From assembly GCA_946122785.1 (NCBI GenBank), contig CAMGYJ010000004.1, forward strand, positions 19,800,150 through 19,864,149: DNA of 64,000 nt. Direction: 5' to 3'. The stretch is from Linum tenue. Its lineage: Eukaryota > Streptophyta > Magnoliopsida > Malpighiales > Linaceae. This document shows positions 1 through 10,490 of the stretch, piece by piece. How positions within the stretch are numbered: position 1 is the stretch's first letter; the number at the start of each line of letters is the position of its first letter. Below the pieces are notes generated by a model. It was not told the origin of the DNA, did not search any database, and worked only from the letters and a program-made list of their open reading frames with translations. A program made the translations under genes and the position numbers.

Positions 1-190
1 AGTCGAGCCTAGGCTTTGGGAACTCGATCTGACCATTATTGCCAATGGCAGCGGGATACGCGTCGCGAGATTGGGGCGGCTTTTCAGGAGAAGGCGGCTC
101 GGCAGTGTCCAGAGCCAAGTTTCCCGGCGGAGGAGAGGGATCTGAGAGATGGAACTGTGGATTGGTAGCTTCCTCGACGACGGATTCCAT
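1..190 (-). CDS. first exon of an unrecognised host gene, cut by the window edge
   Basis: An ATG on the minus strand (complement of 188-190) opens a frame that runs without a stop to base 1, about 63 codons, so the gene continues outside the window. It begins MESVVEEATNPQFHLSD and is rich in Pro, Ser and Glu, as in a disordered N-terminus. A pyrimidine-rich leader at 191-235 looks like a plant 5' UTR, and GC content drops sharply upstream of about 300, so this ATG is a credible start. No domain is visible and no function is proposed. Frames on the other strand here are shadows. Confidence 0.55.
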   Translation of the reverse strand, partial: MESVVEEATNPQFHLSDPSPPPGNLALDTAEPPSPEKPPQSRDAYPAAIGNNGQIEFPKPRLD

Positions 191-1092
191 GGAAGAAGGG
201 AAGGAAGAGAGCAGAAGGAGCTAGGGTTTTTGGTGAGATTGGGGATAGATTGTGTTGTGGACTTGTGGCTTGGAAAATGAAATTACGAAATATCCCCACG
301 CCCGTTCGCGAAACTCGTACTTGGTAAAAACTGCTTTCCTTCCAGTTCCAAATTCCAGATGGATGTTATTATAGTTTCAATTAGGCTCGTGCCACCAGAG
401 AAAGGCGGTTAAGGTAGGTTATAGGCTTCAGATGAGTTTACATCCAGGCCCAATTCGATTGAACGCTCAAACCTCACTTCCATAGTTTGGGTATGGATGG
501 TAATTAGCGATATGAAACGGTTGGAGCACCATTAAACTACAGAAATCTCCTATTGAAAATAAAATTCGTAGATGATAACTAGCGATATGAAACGGTTAAA
601 CCATTATTAAACTACATTTTCAGCATAAAATACTTTACGACTGATTTTTTCAGTAGTGCGGTTTTTCAAATCCTTGATTTTTATGGTTGCTATCGTTCCA
701 TTATTTGTTATATAAACAATAATGATAAGTTCGCTTTTGACAGACTTATATTATGATTAAATTAAAATTACATCGAGTTCAAAACTACCTTGAAAGCCCA
801 AGGCTGCCATCTCAAAAATGAGCAAATTAATCAATAACCATCAAGGTGACTTTTGAGTTTTGACATTTAACACTAATAACAACAATAACAATATTTTTTA
901 GAAATCTAAACTAGAAGAAAGTATTTTTGTTTCAACTTTCCATCCTAACTTTGTTCTAAATATTAATTATATCAAAATTTCATTTTTTCCCTTAAGAAAA
1001 TGAAGGTGGTCGCGTGGCCTAATCAAATTTGTCAAAGTTGCGCATGTTCCTCGGTTCACCACGTGTAGGCAGTGACTATGATCTCTCCTACT
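191..1092. other. AT-rich upstream/intergenic spacer
   Basis: No gene is seen. The first 100 bases are probably the 5' UTR and promoter of the minus-strand gene at 1-190. A short direct duplication is visible (506-541 and 579-614, sharing the core AGCGATATGAAACGGTT followed by a similar ATTAAACTAC). A CACGTG G-box core occurs near 1059. Confidence 0.5.
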
Positions 1093-1273
1093 GGGGTTGG
1101 GATACCGTCACTTCCCCTATAGGGGTTATGAGATTCAGAACTTACTTCCTAGCCATTGGATATACTCTCTAACCTGTCTCTCTCTTCTTTTTTTCAAATT
1201 GATGGTTAGGATTAAAATAAGGGTATTTTTGGAAGGAAAAAATATTACCACACCCAATCACTCTCCCCTCCCA

Positions 1274-1281
1274 TATAAATA
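1274..1281 (+). promoter_or_regulatory. TATA-like box inside the 1.1-kb TIR element
   Basis: TATAAATA lies just upstream of a CT-rich leader-like stretch (1290-1325) and a GC-rich, coding-like stretch. This resembles a captured promoter plus first exon. Activity is inferred only. Confidence 0.3.
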
Positions 1282-1639
1282 CATAAAACCCTAACTCCTC
1301 CCTCTCTCCCTCCTCCTCTCTAGCAGACAGACGGCATCGCCACCCTCCAACGTCGTCGCCCTTCACAGCCGCCGCCGCCGCCTCCCTCCACCCCTGTCGC
1401 GCCCTCCATCGTCGCTGTCGAGCTACCCTCCGCCTCCCTTCACCCCCTGCCGAGCCCTCCACCGGCGCCGCCTCCGCAATCCTCCGCCTCCCTCACCCTC
1501 TGCCGCCGCCGCCATGCCTCCTCTCCTTGCCTCTTTCAGTATGAGTCCCTCTGGCACTATACTCTTCCTCTCCTCCCCTTCATTTTTCAGATCTGTGAGT
1601 TTTGGATTTTAGATCTAATTTTTTTTTCCGAGTGGTTTT

Positions 1640-1895
1640 CTTCTGATAGTGGTACAAGATCTAGTAGTACGCCACCACTACCATCTTGTAGCAGGTAGTG
1701 GTATCGTACAACTACCATTTGGTACCTACCACTACCAGGTAATGGCACCAAATGATAGTGGTACGCTATCACTATCAGGTACCAGACGATAGTGGTACCA
1801 AATGATAGTGGTACTCTACCACTACCAACTACCAGATTGTAGTGGTACCGCTGTTCTGGTAGTGGTACCAAAGGTAGCGGTAGCGTACCACTAGC
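1640..1895. repeat. array of TAGTGGTA / TACCACTA motifs on both strands
   Basis: About 250 bp is dominated by the octamer TAGTGGTA and its complement, often extended to GATAGTGGTACC or CCACTACCA. It forms many overlapping small palindromes. It lies off-centre within the TIR element. Confidence 0.7.
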
Positions 1896-2192
1896 GCACT
1901 AATGGAGCGGGAATTTTTTGCAGGTGGCCGGAGCGAGTCTTATTCAAGGATTTCGCCGGAGAAAATTTGTCGGTCGGAGTGGTGTGGCAGCTAGAAAAGG
2001 AAGAGAGAGAGTTATATTTATTGTAGGATTTAAATTTAAAATAAGTATGTATTTAATATGGGTTTTTTTATTCCCAATCTTTAATTAATACAAAAAAAAA
2101 TTAATTAATAAATTCGTTTTTTGTCATACCCAAAATGCCCTTGATTGTGAATCTCACAACTCCATAAGGGGAAGTGATCGTATCCCGCCCCC

Positions 2193-2560
2193 TGCTACCG
2201 CAGCCAATGAAAGTATATGTACAGAGTATTCCTTCACCAATATTCAAGATCAAGCTCATTAGCAAGTAACCATGACGGTTGGCTTATCATACATGGCCAC
2301 TGAAGCAGGAGTGATGACTTCAATGGTGCAGATCCTGAAAGAAAGTTCTTCCACGAAGATGAAACAGGATAACCAAGATCAGCAATTACAGCAAATTCGA
2401 CAGCCAGCTGCAGCTCACTTCCTCCGTCTACGTTGCCAGCCTCGTCGCATCCTTCTTCCCCTCTCCGAGATGGCCATGAATGATAAAGCCAACCAATTAC
2501 CAATCTCTCGCTGCATTAGCATCTGTGTCAAGTTGAGGCCTCAGTGCATAAATGAAAGAC
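2193..2560. other. unassigned sequence between the TIR element and the Athila 5' LTR
   Basis: Mixed-composition DNA with overlapping frames on both strands, none convincing. A plus frame starting at 2272 runs across the LTR boundary at 2561 and is not a real gene. It may be old host sequence split by the insertions. Confidence 0.35.
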
Positions 2561-3898
2561 TGTTAATTGCACATATTTTTACCTTCATTCTTGAGCCATT
2601 TGAGATGTTGATTCTCGTGTTTTAAGCCGATCTCACGCTAGGTTGTGTGTTTATGTCACATTTCAGGACTTGGCGTTGACGTGGAGGCGAGGAATCGAGT
2701 TTCGGGCAAAAAGGGGACCATTGGAGCATGAAAGAGCTGGAAGGTCAAAATACCCGGCCAGGAAGGGAAATACCCAGCCGGGTAACAGGGCAAGGAGCGG
2801 TCGGGGAAAGCTGGATTCCCAGGAGGGGTCCCGGCCGGAGTGCTTAAATCCCCGATCGGGTATTCTTGACCTCGATCCGGGATTAATTCCCTGTCGATGC
2901 GGGGCGTTTCAACAACCCCGGCTGGGCACCTGAAATACCCGACCGGGGATTCGAACCGGGGATCGCGAATGGCTGTTTCTTAAGGGAAAAGAGTGGCAAA
3001 ATTGAAGGGTTCCGAGTTTTAGAGAAAGAAAACCATACCTAGAGAGAAAGCGACGAACCAGATTTCCCAAGTGCTTTAGATCGATTTTCATCACCATTGG
3101 AGCTTGGCCAACACTTGGAGAAGTGTCGATTGACGACCAGAAGCAGAAACCCATCCTTCACAGCATGATTTCTGCATCTGAGCTAGCTTTTGCTTCTCTC
3201 TCCATGGAGTAACTTCCTCAATCATCTGGGTATGGAGAACCCTAGATTTGTATGTTAGGTCTGATTGTATCAACCCAAGTATGAATTCATTAGTTTGATT
3301 ATATTCAATTGAGGTTTGATTTGATGAATGACATGAATCCTGATCACATTCCTATCGTTTCTGCTTTGACCTAGAGAGATAATATCTGCCTAGGTTGATA
3401 GAGTACCCTTGATTGAAGGTAGTGAATTGACGACTTTAGTCGAGGAGTCAATTCACTATTCTGTACTGGATTTGCTCCAGTAGAGGATGTTTTGTTCGTT
3501 AGGGCCTCAATCTGTTTACTCCGGTGGAGGTTAGTCGCCCACTGGAGACTCAGATTGAGAGGGCCTGGAGACCTTTAGTCGAGAGTGCAGACTGTTTAAG
3601 AACCTCCCGCAGTATAACTATCTTTGAATTTGAACTTGGTGAATTACAGTTCGGTTTAACTGTAGTCTAGGGGGAACCATATCCGGGTGACCTCTCTCAA
3701 CTTGAAAACAACTGTTTCCTGCTTTGCTTGTTTGTTTACAAAGACCTCCACTACATTCTCATTGCTAAATAATAAGAATATCCGGAGTAGTCAGCACACT
3801 TAGGACCCGGGTTGACATTAAAACCCAAACTCGCTATACTACGCTCTAGTGAGTGGTTATACTTGGGCATTTTCTAGTGTGATGGTAAAGGCGAGTCA
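2561..3898 (+). repeat. Athila 5' LTR (1338 bp)
   Basis: Starts TGTTAATTGCAC and ends GCGAGTCA, just before the PBS. It aligns over its whole length with 13059-14341; the right copy lacks roughly 55 bp around 2855-2895. The middle (2740-2960) is crowded with CCGGCCGGG- and ATACCCGG-type motifs that recur in the spacer after integrase. Confidence 0.92.
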
Positions 3899-3904
3899 AG
3901 TTTT

Positions 3905-3922
3905 TGGCGCCGTTGCCGGGGA
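3905..3922 (+). other. primer binding site, tRNA-Asp type
   Basis: TGGCGCCGTTGCCGGGGA is complementary to the 3' end expected of plant tRNA-Asp, the primer reported for Athila elements. It starts six bases after the LTR end. Confidence 0.85.
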
Positions 3923-4043
3923 CGACTAGGTTGTTGAAGAAACGTGGTTTCTGTTAATTTAGCTTTTCGTTTTTGCATTGTTTGTTTGCTTTGTCCCACT
4001 TGTGCCTTCACTGGTTGCTTGTTTGGGTGTGTGCAGATTGTGC

Positions 4044-6035
4044 ATGACCCGTAGCCAGTCAGGAGGCTTACTACCGTTGGACGCAGAGCTTGAAGCACTT
4101 GTCGCCAACGTAGGAGAGAACAATGAACAAGACTGGCTACGGAGGAGTGCATAGACGGCCACTTGAGCAGCGATTCTGAGGACGAGTACGAGATGAACGG
4201 TGGACAAAACCTGCCCCAGGGGATGCCTCTCCAGGTTCCCCCGGTGAATCAAATCCTGGCCAACAACGGAGCTCCCCAACCCGATGGGGCTCAGCATCCA
4301 CCACCACCGCCGGGTCCTACCATGGAGTACTACTACACTCCATGGGTCACTGATATCCGCCCTGTCATCCTATACCCGCCTATTCCAGCGAACAATTTTG
4401 ACATCAAGCCATGCTAGATCCAACTGATTACATCCTCTATCCAGTTCCATGGCTTGAAGGATGAAGAGGCGAGGGTGCACCTTTCCCAGTTCCTGCAGCT
4501 GACAAATGGGTTCAAGATGAATAGTGTACCCGATGATGCGATCCGCCTCCACCTTTTCCCCCATTCTCTGGCGGGACATGCGAAGAGGTGGTTAGAGACC
4601 CAACCCCCATTGTCCATCACCTCATGGGACGATCTGGCCAACAAATTCGTGCATAGGTACTATCCGGCATTGAAGACTACAGAGATTCAGCAGGAGATCA
4701 CTCACCAGGAGCCAGATGAGTCACTACGTGATGCATGGGAGTGGTACTCGGGATTCTTCTGGCAGTGTCCCCATCATGGTTTTAGTGATGCATTTACAGT
4801 GGAGAATTTCTACAGCTCCCTGACCCCAAAGAGCCAGAGGGTGATCGAGTCCCTATGTCCAGGAGGGGATATTCTCACCAAGACTCCTCCCAAACTGAAT
4901 CAGATGATTAGTACTCTGGCTGCCAAGGATCATTCCTGGGGGAAGAGCACCATAAGCAGGAGTTCCAGGGATCGTGGTGTGCATGCCATGGAGGCCAGAT
5001 CCGTGCTAGAGCGGGAGGTGTCCGAGTTGGTCCAGACACTGAAGCAGCCCAATAGTCTTATTCCGGGCAGAGGATTGGTCGGACCCTCAATTGCGTAGTG
5101 CCAGTGGTGTGAGAGCTCTAACCATCTGGTGGAAGACTGCCAGGCTATGCGAGAGTCCTCCACCCCACAAGAGTAGTTGGACTTCATCGCCAATGCTCGG
5201 CGCCTCGATCCATACAGTAATACATACAATGAGGGGTGGCGCCAGCATCCCAACTTTTCTTGGAATTGTAACACCACCAAACCACCTGGTTTCCCAGCAC
5301 CAGCTGGTGGTTTTTGGCAGAGGCAGCCTTTCCATGCCAGACAGGGGCCAGTTCCATAGCAGCAGCCTTACCAGCCTAGGCAAGGGCAACCATTTCAGCA
5401 GCCCCAGCGTCGGTATGCCCAGCCACCAGCAGATGCAGCTCCAGATAATCAAATGACGGAGCTGAAAAATATTTTGCAGGCATTCATGACCACCAGCTAG
5501 GCGAATTTCACGAGGATGAACCAGAATATAGCCTCACTGGAGGCAGGACAGAGGAACCAAGGTGCCATTTTGCAAGATCTACATAATCAGATTGGTGGCG
5601 TAGCTCACCAAAATACTACCAGAGCACCGGGGACTCTGCCTGCCACCACCATTCCGAACCCTCGTGAGCCTCACAAGCACCAGCAGTTGGATGCCATCAC
5701 TACTAGGAGTGGCAAGTCCACCTCTCATGCCCAGACTGGGCAAGAAGAGCCACCACCTGCTTCAACACTTTCGGCTGACAATGCAGAAGTGGGGATGGAA
5801 AAAGAAGCACCTGCTCCCAAGCCACAACCAGTGGTTAAGGAGCATGTACCCCAGCTTCCCTTCCCCACTCGCCTACATAAAGATAAGCTGGAGACTGAGT
5901 TTGCCAAGTTCATGGCAATGTTGAAGCAGGTCAACATCAGCATGCCATTCGTGGAGGCACTGTCGAAGATGCCCAAGTACGCAAAGGTCATGAAGGATCT
6001 CTTCACCAACAAGAAGAAACTTGGGGATCTTTCGA
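4044..6035 (+). pseudogene. gag: Athila gag (degenerate)
   Basis: Encodes the capsid/nucleocapsid polyprotein that packages element RNA. The start is placed at the ATG at 4044 (MTRSQSGGLL). The retrotransposon gag domain is clear at 4440-5095 (HLFPHSLAGHAKRWL, ITSWDDLANKF). A CCHC zinc knuckle (CQWCESSNHLVEDC) follows at about 5099-5140, then a Gln/Pro-rich linker to about 6035. In-frame stops occur at 4124 (TGA) and at 4415, 5096, 5174, 5357 and 5498 (all TAG), and a 1-nt deletion near 4089 shifts the frame. The TAG at 5357 interrupts a run of CAG glutamines, so CAG to TAG is the likely change. Dead as a gene, unmistakable as a family. Confidence 0.88.
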
Positions 6036-6460
6036 CAGATGCTAAGCGAGGAGTGTTCTTCTATCTTGCAGAACAAGCTACCTGAGAAGCGTAAAGACCC
6101 AGGGAGTTTTACTATCCCTCTTGTTATTGGCAGCATGCATGTAGGAAAGTCCTTGGCGGACCTAGGCGCTAGCATAAATGTCATGCCCTACAAATTTTTT
6201 AAAAAGCTAGACCTAGGTGAACCTAGAGCTACTAGGATGAGCATTCAGTTAGCTGACCGTTCCATTGTGCATCCTAGGGGTATCGTAGAGGATCTGCTTG
6301 TTAATGTAGGTGCATTCACATATCCTGTTGACTTTGTTATTCTGGATATAAATGAGGATGTGGATGTGCCTTTGATTTTGGGTAGACCATTTCTCGCCAC
6401 CGCCAAGGCGCTTATTGATGTGCATAGTGGTAAACTGAAATTGCGGGCTCGGATGAACAT
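6036..6460 (+). pseudogene. Athila aspartic protease
   Basis: Retropepsin-like protease that would cleave the Gag-Pol polyprotein. The active-site motif is DLGAS (about 6159-6173), followed by the flap region and the hallmark ILGRPFLATA near 6380. Frameshifts at both ends (near 6035-6045 and 6450-6470) separate it from gag and from RT, so it sits in a different frame from both. The protease segment itself has no stop. Confidence 0.85.
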
Positions 6461-8330
6461 GCTACTTTTTCTGTGTCTGAGAATGGGAAGCACTCCCATT
6501 TGCATGATGACTTAGATTACTGTGATATGCTTGTTGATTTTGAAACCGCACTCGCCATAACGAGTGCGGGTACTGACGATGCCCTTGAGCATTGTATTTT
6601 GCTAGGTGAGCAGGCATCACAGGAGCCACAGCTGGAGGATCAGTTTGCCGCGCTGGAGAGTGGCGCATTGCCGGAGGGCGACAGGTTGTTCAAGCCGATC
6701 TCATCCTCGCCTCGCATCACCACCTCCTTGGAGGAGCCACCAGAGCTGGAGCTCAAGCCCCTCCCTCCTCACTTGGAGTATGCATTTCTCCGGGAGGGGA
6801 ATAAGCTTCCATTCATCATTAGCTCGACCCTCACACCCGAGCAGAAGGTCAGACTGGTGGCCTTGCTGAAGTAGTATGAGCGAGCCCTAGCGTGGAAGAT
6901 CACTGATAACCGAGGGATCAGCCCCTCCTTCTGCTCCCACCGGATATTGCTTGAGGATGAGATGCTGCCAGTGAGACAGCCTCGGTGGAGATTGACACCG
7001 AACCTGGAGGCTATGGTTCGCGCAGAGATAGTAAAGCTGATGGACGCGGGGATCATCTTCGCCATTTCAGACAGCGAGTGGGTCAGTCCCACCCAGGTGG
7101 TGCCCAAAAAGGGTAGAATGACCGTGGTGCCCAACGAGAAGAATGAGCTCATCCCGATGCGCACGGTGACTGGGTACCGTGTCTACATCGACTACAGGCG
7201 TCTCAACGATGCCACTCGGAAAGACCATTTCCCATTGCCATTCATTGATCAGATGCTGGAGAGACTGGCAGGGCATGAGTTCTACTGTTTCTTGGATGGG
7301 ATGTCCGGGTATTTCCAGATCCCCATTGCACCGGAGGACCAGGCGAAGACCACTTTGACCTGCCCCTTCGGCACATTTGCCTACCGGAGGATCCCATTCG
7401 GGCTATGCAATGCCCTCGCCACTTTTCAGCGATGCATGCTCGCCATCTTTGACCGACTGGTTGGCGGTGTTTATGGACGACTTTTTCGGTTTATGGAGAC
7501 TCATTCTCTCATTGTCTCCACAACCTGGAACTCGTCCTTAAACGGTGTGCAGAGACCGACCTGGCACTAAGTTGGGAGAAGTGCCACTTCATGGTTCGCG
7601 AAGGCATAGTTTTGGGGCATAAGATTTCCAAGATGGGGATTGAGGTGGACAGAGCAAAGATCGAGATCATCAGTAAGCTGCCTCGTCCTACATCTGTTAA
7701 GGGGATCCGGAGTTTTCTAGGCCATGCGGGGTTCTACAAGCGGTTCATCAAGGATTTTTTGAAGATCGCCTTGCCCTTGACCAGGCTCCTCGAGAACGAT
7801 GCCTCCTCCCAGTTCACTGATGCATGCATAGCGGCTTTCACGACTTTGAAGGAGAAGCTTACCCATGCTCCTATCATGGTTGTTCCTGACTGGTCCCTAC
7901 CATTTGAGCTGATGTGTGATGCTAGTGACTTTGCTGTTGGAGCTGTCTTGGGGCAGAGGCGAGATCAACACTTCTGACCTATCTACTACGGCTCAAAGAC
8001 CCTAAATGATGCCAGGAGAACTACACCACCACGGAGAAGGAGCTGCTCGCGGTGGTGTTTGCCTTCGACAAGTTTCGTCCTTATCTGGTCTTGTCCCATG
8101 TGACCGTGTACACAAATCACTCCCTGATTCGATACCTGATGAGCAAGGCAGATGCCAAGCCTAGGCTCATACAATGGATCTTACTATTGCTGGAGTTGGA
8201 CATCGAGATTCTGGACAAGAAGGGAGCTAAAAATGTTGCAGCTGATCACCTCTCCCGGTTGGATGCACCACCTGCGGACAACCTCGAGGAGGAGATCAAC
8301 GACTCTTTCCCAGATGAGAGACTGATGATG
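6461..8330 (+). pseudogene. Athila reverse transcriptase and RNase H
   Basis: The reverse transcriptase copies element RNA into cDNA. Visible blocks are the N-terminal HRILLEDE, VYIDYRRLN, FLDGMSGYFQI, CPFGTFAYRRIPFGLCNA, the catalytic FMDD (7470-7481), the SFLGHAGFYKRFIKDF connection, and the RNase H region (LMCDASDFAVGAVLGQ, then VFAFDKFRPYLV and ADHLSRL). Lesions are a TAG at 6872, two frameshifts flanking FMDD (about 7460-7490), a TGA at 7975, and a 1-nt deletion near 8014. Catalytic motifs remain readable, but the frame is broken at least five times. Confidence 0.9.
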
Positions 8331-9655
8331 ATGTGCTTGGTGGAGAGTTTCACCCCTTGGTACTCCGATTTTGCGAATTATCTGGTGGGCCAGCAGCTGC
8401 CCAAGGGGATGACAACTCACACCAAGAGGAAATTCTTCTCCGACCTGAAGCATTACTTCTGGGATGACCCCCATCTCTTCAGGATCGGAGCCGGCGGGAT
8501 CATCCGTCGTTGTGTTATGGAAAGTGAGATGGAGGACATTCTATGTCACTGCCATGAAGGACCTACTGGCAGTCACCACGGAGGAAACCGCACGGCGAGG
8601 AAGGTGCTACAATCGGGCTTTTATTGGCCCACGCTCTTCAAGGACGCAGACGCCTTCGCACGCAGGTGCGACAGATGCCAGAGGTCATGTAACATCTCTG
8701 CCCTGATGAGATGCCCCAGAATGTGATTATAACCTGTGAATTTTTTTATGTATGGAGTATCAACTTCATGGGCCCCTACCCTCCATCCTTTGGCAATACT
8801 TATATCTTGGTTGCTGTGGACTACGTCTCTAGGTGGGCTGAGTCGCAAACTTTGCCCACTAATGATGCTAGACGTGTTTGTGATTTTTTGAAGCAGCTAT
8901 CCTCCCGGTTCGAGACACCTAGAGCCATCATAAGCGATCGAGGAACCCATTTCTAGGGCCAGTTTGATAAGTTACTGTCTCGCTATGGTGTGACTCATAA
9001 GGTGTCTGTGGCCTATCACCCTCAAACAAGTGGCCAGGCCGAGCTAACGAACCGGGAGCTTAAGCGTATCCTGGAGAAGACGATGGATCAGTCCCGCAAG
9101 GATTGGTCCACCAAGCTCGATGATGCTCTCTGGGCATACAGGACTGCCTACAAGACGCCAATTGGTACTTCTCCGTACCGGCTTGTCTATGGAAAGGCAT
9201 GTCACTTGCCAGTGGAGCTAGAGCACAAGGCCTTTTGGGCCCTTAAGCTGCTCAACTTGGATGTTAGTGTTGCAGGTGTTGAACGAAAATTACAGATGTT
9301 GGAGCTGGAAGAATGGCGTTATCACGACTATGAGAACACCAAGCTATATAAGGAGCGCACTAAGCACCTGCACAATGCACGGTTGCGGGGTCCGAAGGAG
9401 TTTCAGGTTGGTGATCGACTTCTCCTTTATAACTCTCGCCTGAAGCTCTTTCCCGGAAAGCTCCGTTCTCGGTGGTGTGGACCGTTCACGGTCACACAGG
9501 TGTTCCCGTATGGTACGATTGAGATTGCCAACCCGCAAACTGAACCATTTAAAGTAAATTGTCATCGTCTCAAGCTCTATTTGGGAGACGAGGTCGAACG
9601 TCGGAGTGGTGGTGGAACTCGCGGACACTTAGTTCCGCCATTGGCGTCCAGCTAA
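8331..9655 (+). pseudogene. Athila integrase
   Basis: Integrase inserts the cDNA. The HHCC zinc finger (CHCHEGPTGSHHGG ... CDRCQRS) spans about 8540-8690. The core domain follows: [19 protein letters not shown] and [17 protein letters not shown] supply the usual D-D-E positions. The first Asp is changed to Asn (AAC at 8762-8764), which would abolish catalysis. There is a frameshift near 8705 and a TAG at 8954. The C-terminal part (8990-9655) is a long clean frame with the usual [15 protein letters not shown] motif. No chromodomain is seen, as expected for Athila. Confidence 0.9.
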
Positions 9656-10490
9656 AAGACGGTAAAGAAGCGCTTGTGGGGAGGCAACCCCATCACGGTT
9701 TGCATTTCTTTTTCCCTTTTTCTGTTGTTTTGGTCTTGTGTCGAGTCAATTGTGTGTCTGTAGTGCGTTTAGGTCATCTGATCTGCCTCGGTTTGGTGTT
9801 TTTCGTGCATGGAAGTTCGAAAAAAATGAGAAAAAGAGAGTTTTGGCCGAAAGGGGAAAATACCCGGTCATGGCCAAAAATACATGACCGAGTATTTTTG
9901 TGCCATGGCCGGGACCCCCCCTGTGTTGGGGCCAAAAAGTGGGAATACCCGACCTCAGCCCTCTCTCCTTTTTGGTCGCCGCCGGCCGCTTCTCCGCCGC
10001 TGTCGCAGGCCATTTTCCGGCGACCGTCCGGCGGTTTTCCGACGACTTTCCGGCCGATTTTCCGACGAGCTTCCCTGGTCATTTTTAGCTCAGTTTCGCG
10101 TCCCTCACCCATCTCTTCGCGTCTCGTCTACAGTTCTACTTGAGTTCCCAGGTGTATTTCTTGTTAGCTGTTCTTTTTCTGGAAAATCGAACTGTAGATT
10201 TTAGGACCAAGAACTGTGTTTGTCTGGCATGCTTGAATTAGAATAGGGTGAGGGATGCATTAAGTATGAATGGCTATGGCTAATGTGTGTGTGCTGCCCG
10301 TGTGATTGAATTGGTCGGTTATGTTAGATTCTTGCCTTGATTGCGGTTGAGTTGCTTGCGATTCAACCAGTTTGTGCTTAAACTGTTAGCCTAAGTGGTC
10401 CTTAAGTGTGGGGGAACCTTTGCACCCACTCTTGCGGTCCTAACGAAATATTTCTTGGCTCCACCTTTGGGTTGTTGATTTTGCAGGATC
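9656..10490 (+). other. Athila spacer between integrase and the third ORF
   Basis: Non-coding. At 9850-9960 it carries several ATACCCGGTC / GACCGAGTAT and CATGGCCGGG motifs like those in the LTR. At about 10400 is AAGTGTGGGGGAA, an internal polypurine-like tract repeated at 12117-12139. A pyrimidine-rich stretch ending TTGCAG at about 10487 precedes the next ATG and could be a splice acceptor for a subgenomic mRNA. Confidence 0.5.

Larger units (their letters stand above)
1093..2192. mobile_element. 1.1-kb non-autonomous TIR DNA transposon (MULE-like or unclassified)
   Basis: The ends form imperfect inverted repeats of about 46 bp. The left end starts GGGGTTGGGATACCGTCAC; the complement of the right end starts GGGGGCGGGATACGATCAC, and both continue CTTCCCC with a matching TGAGATTCA further in. 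The flanks (ctcctact on the left, tgctaccg on the right) are not a clean target duplication, so the superfamily is uncertain. Inside are a TATA-like box (1274), a GC-rich Pro/Ala-coding stretch (1300-1530) and a TAGTGGTA array (1640-1895). There is no transposase. The GC-rich stretch may be captured gene sequence. Confidence 0.65.

Noticed and set aside
2272..2625. 117-codon plus-strand ORF
   Set aside because: It crosses the Athila LTR boundary at 2561, so it cannot be an original gene, and it has no motifs.
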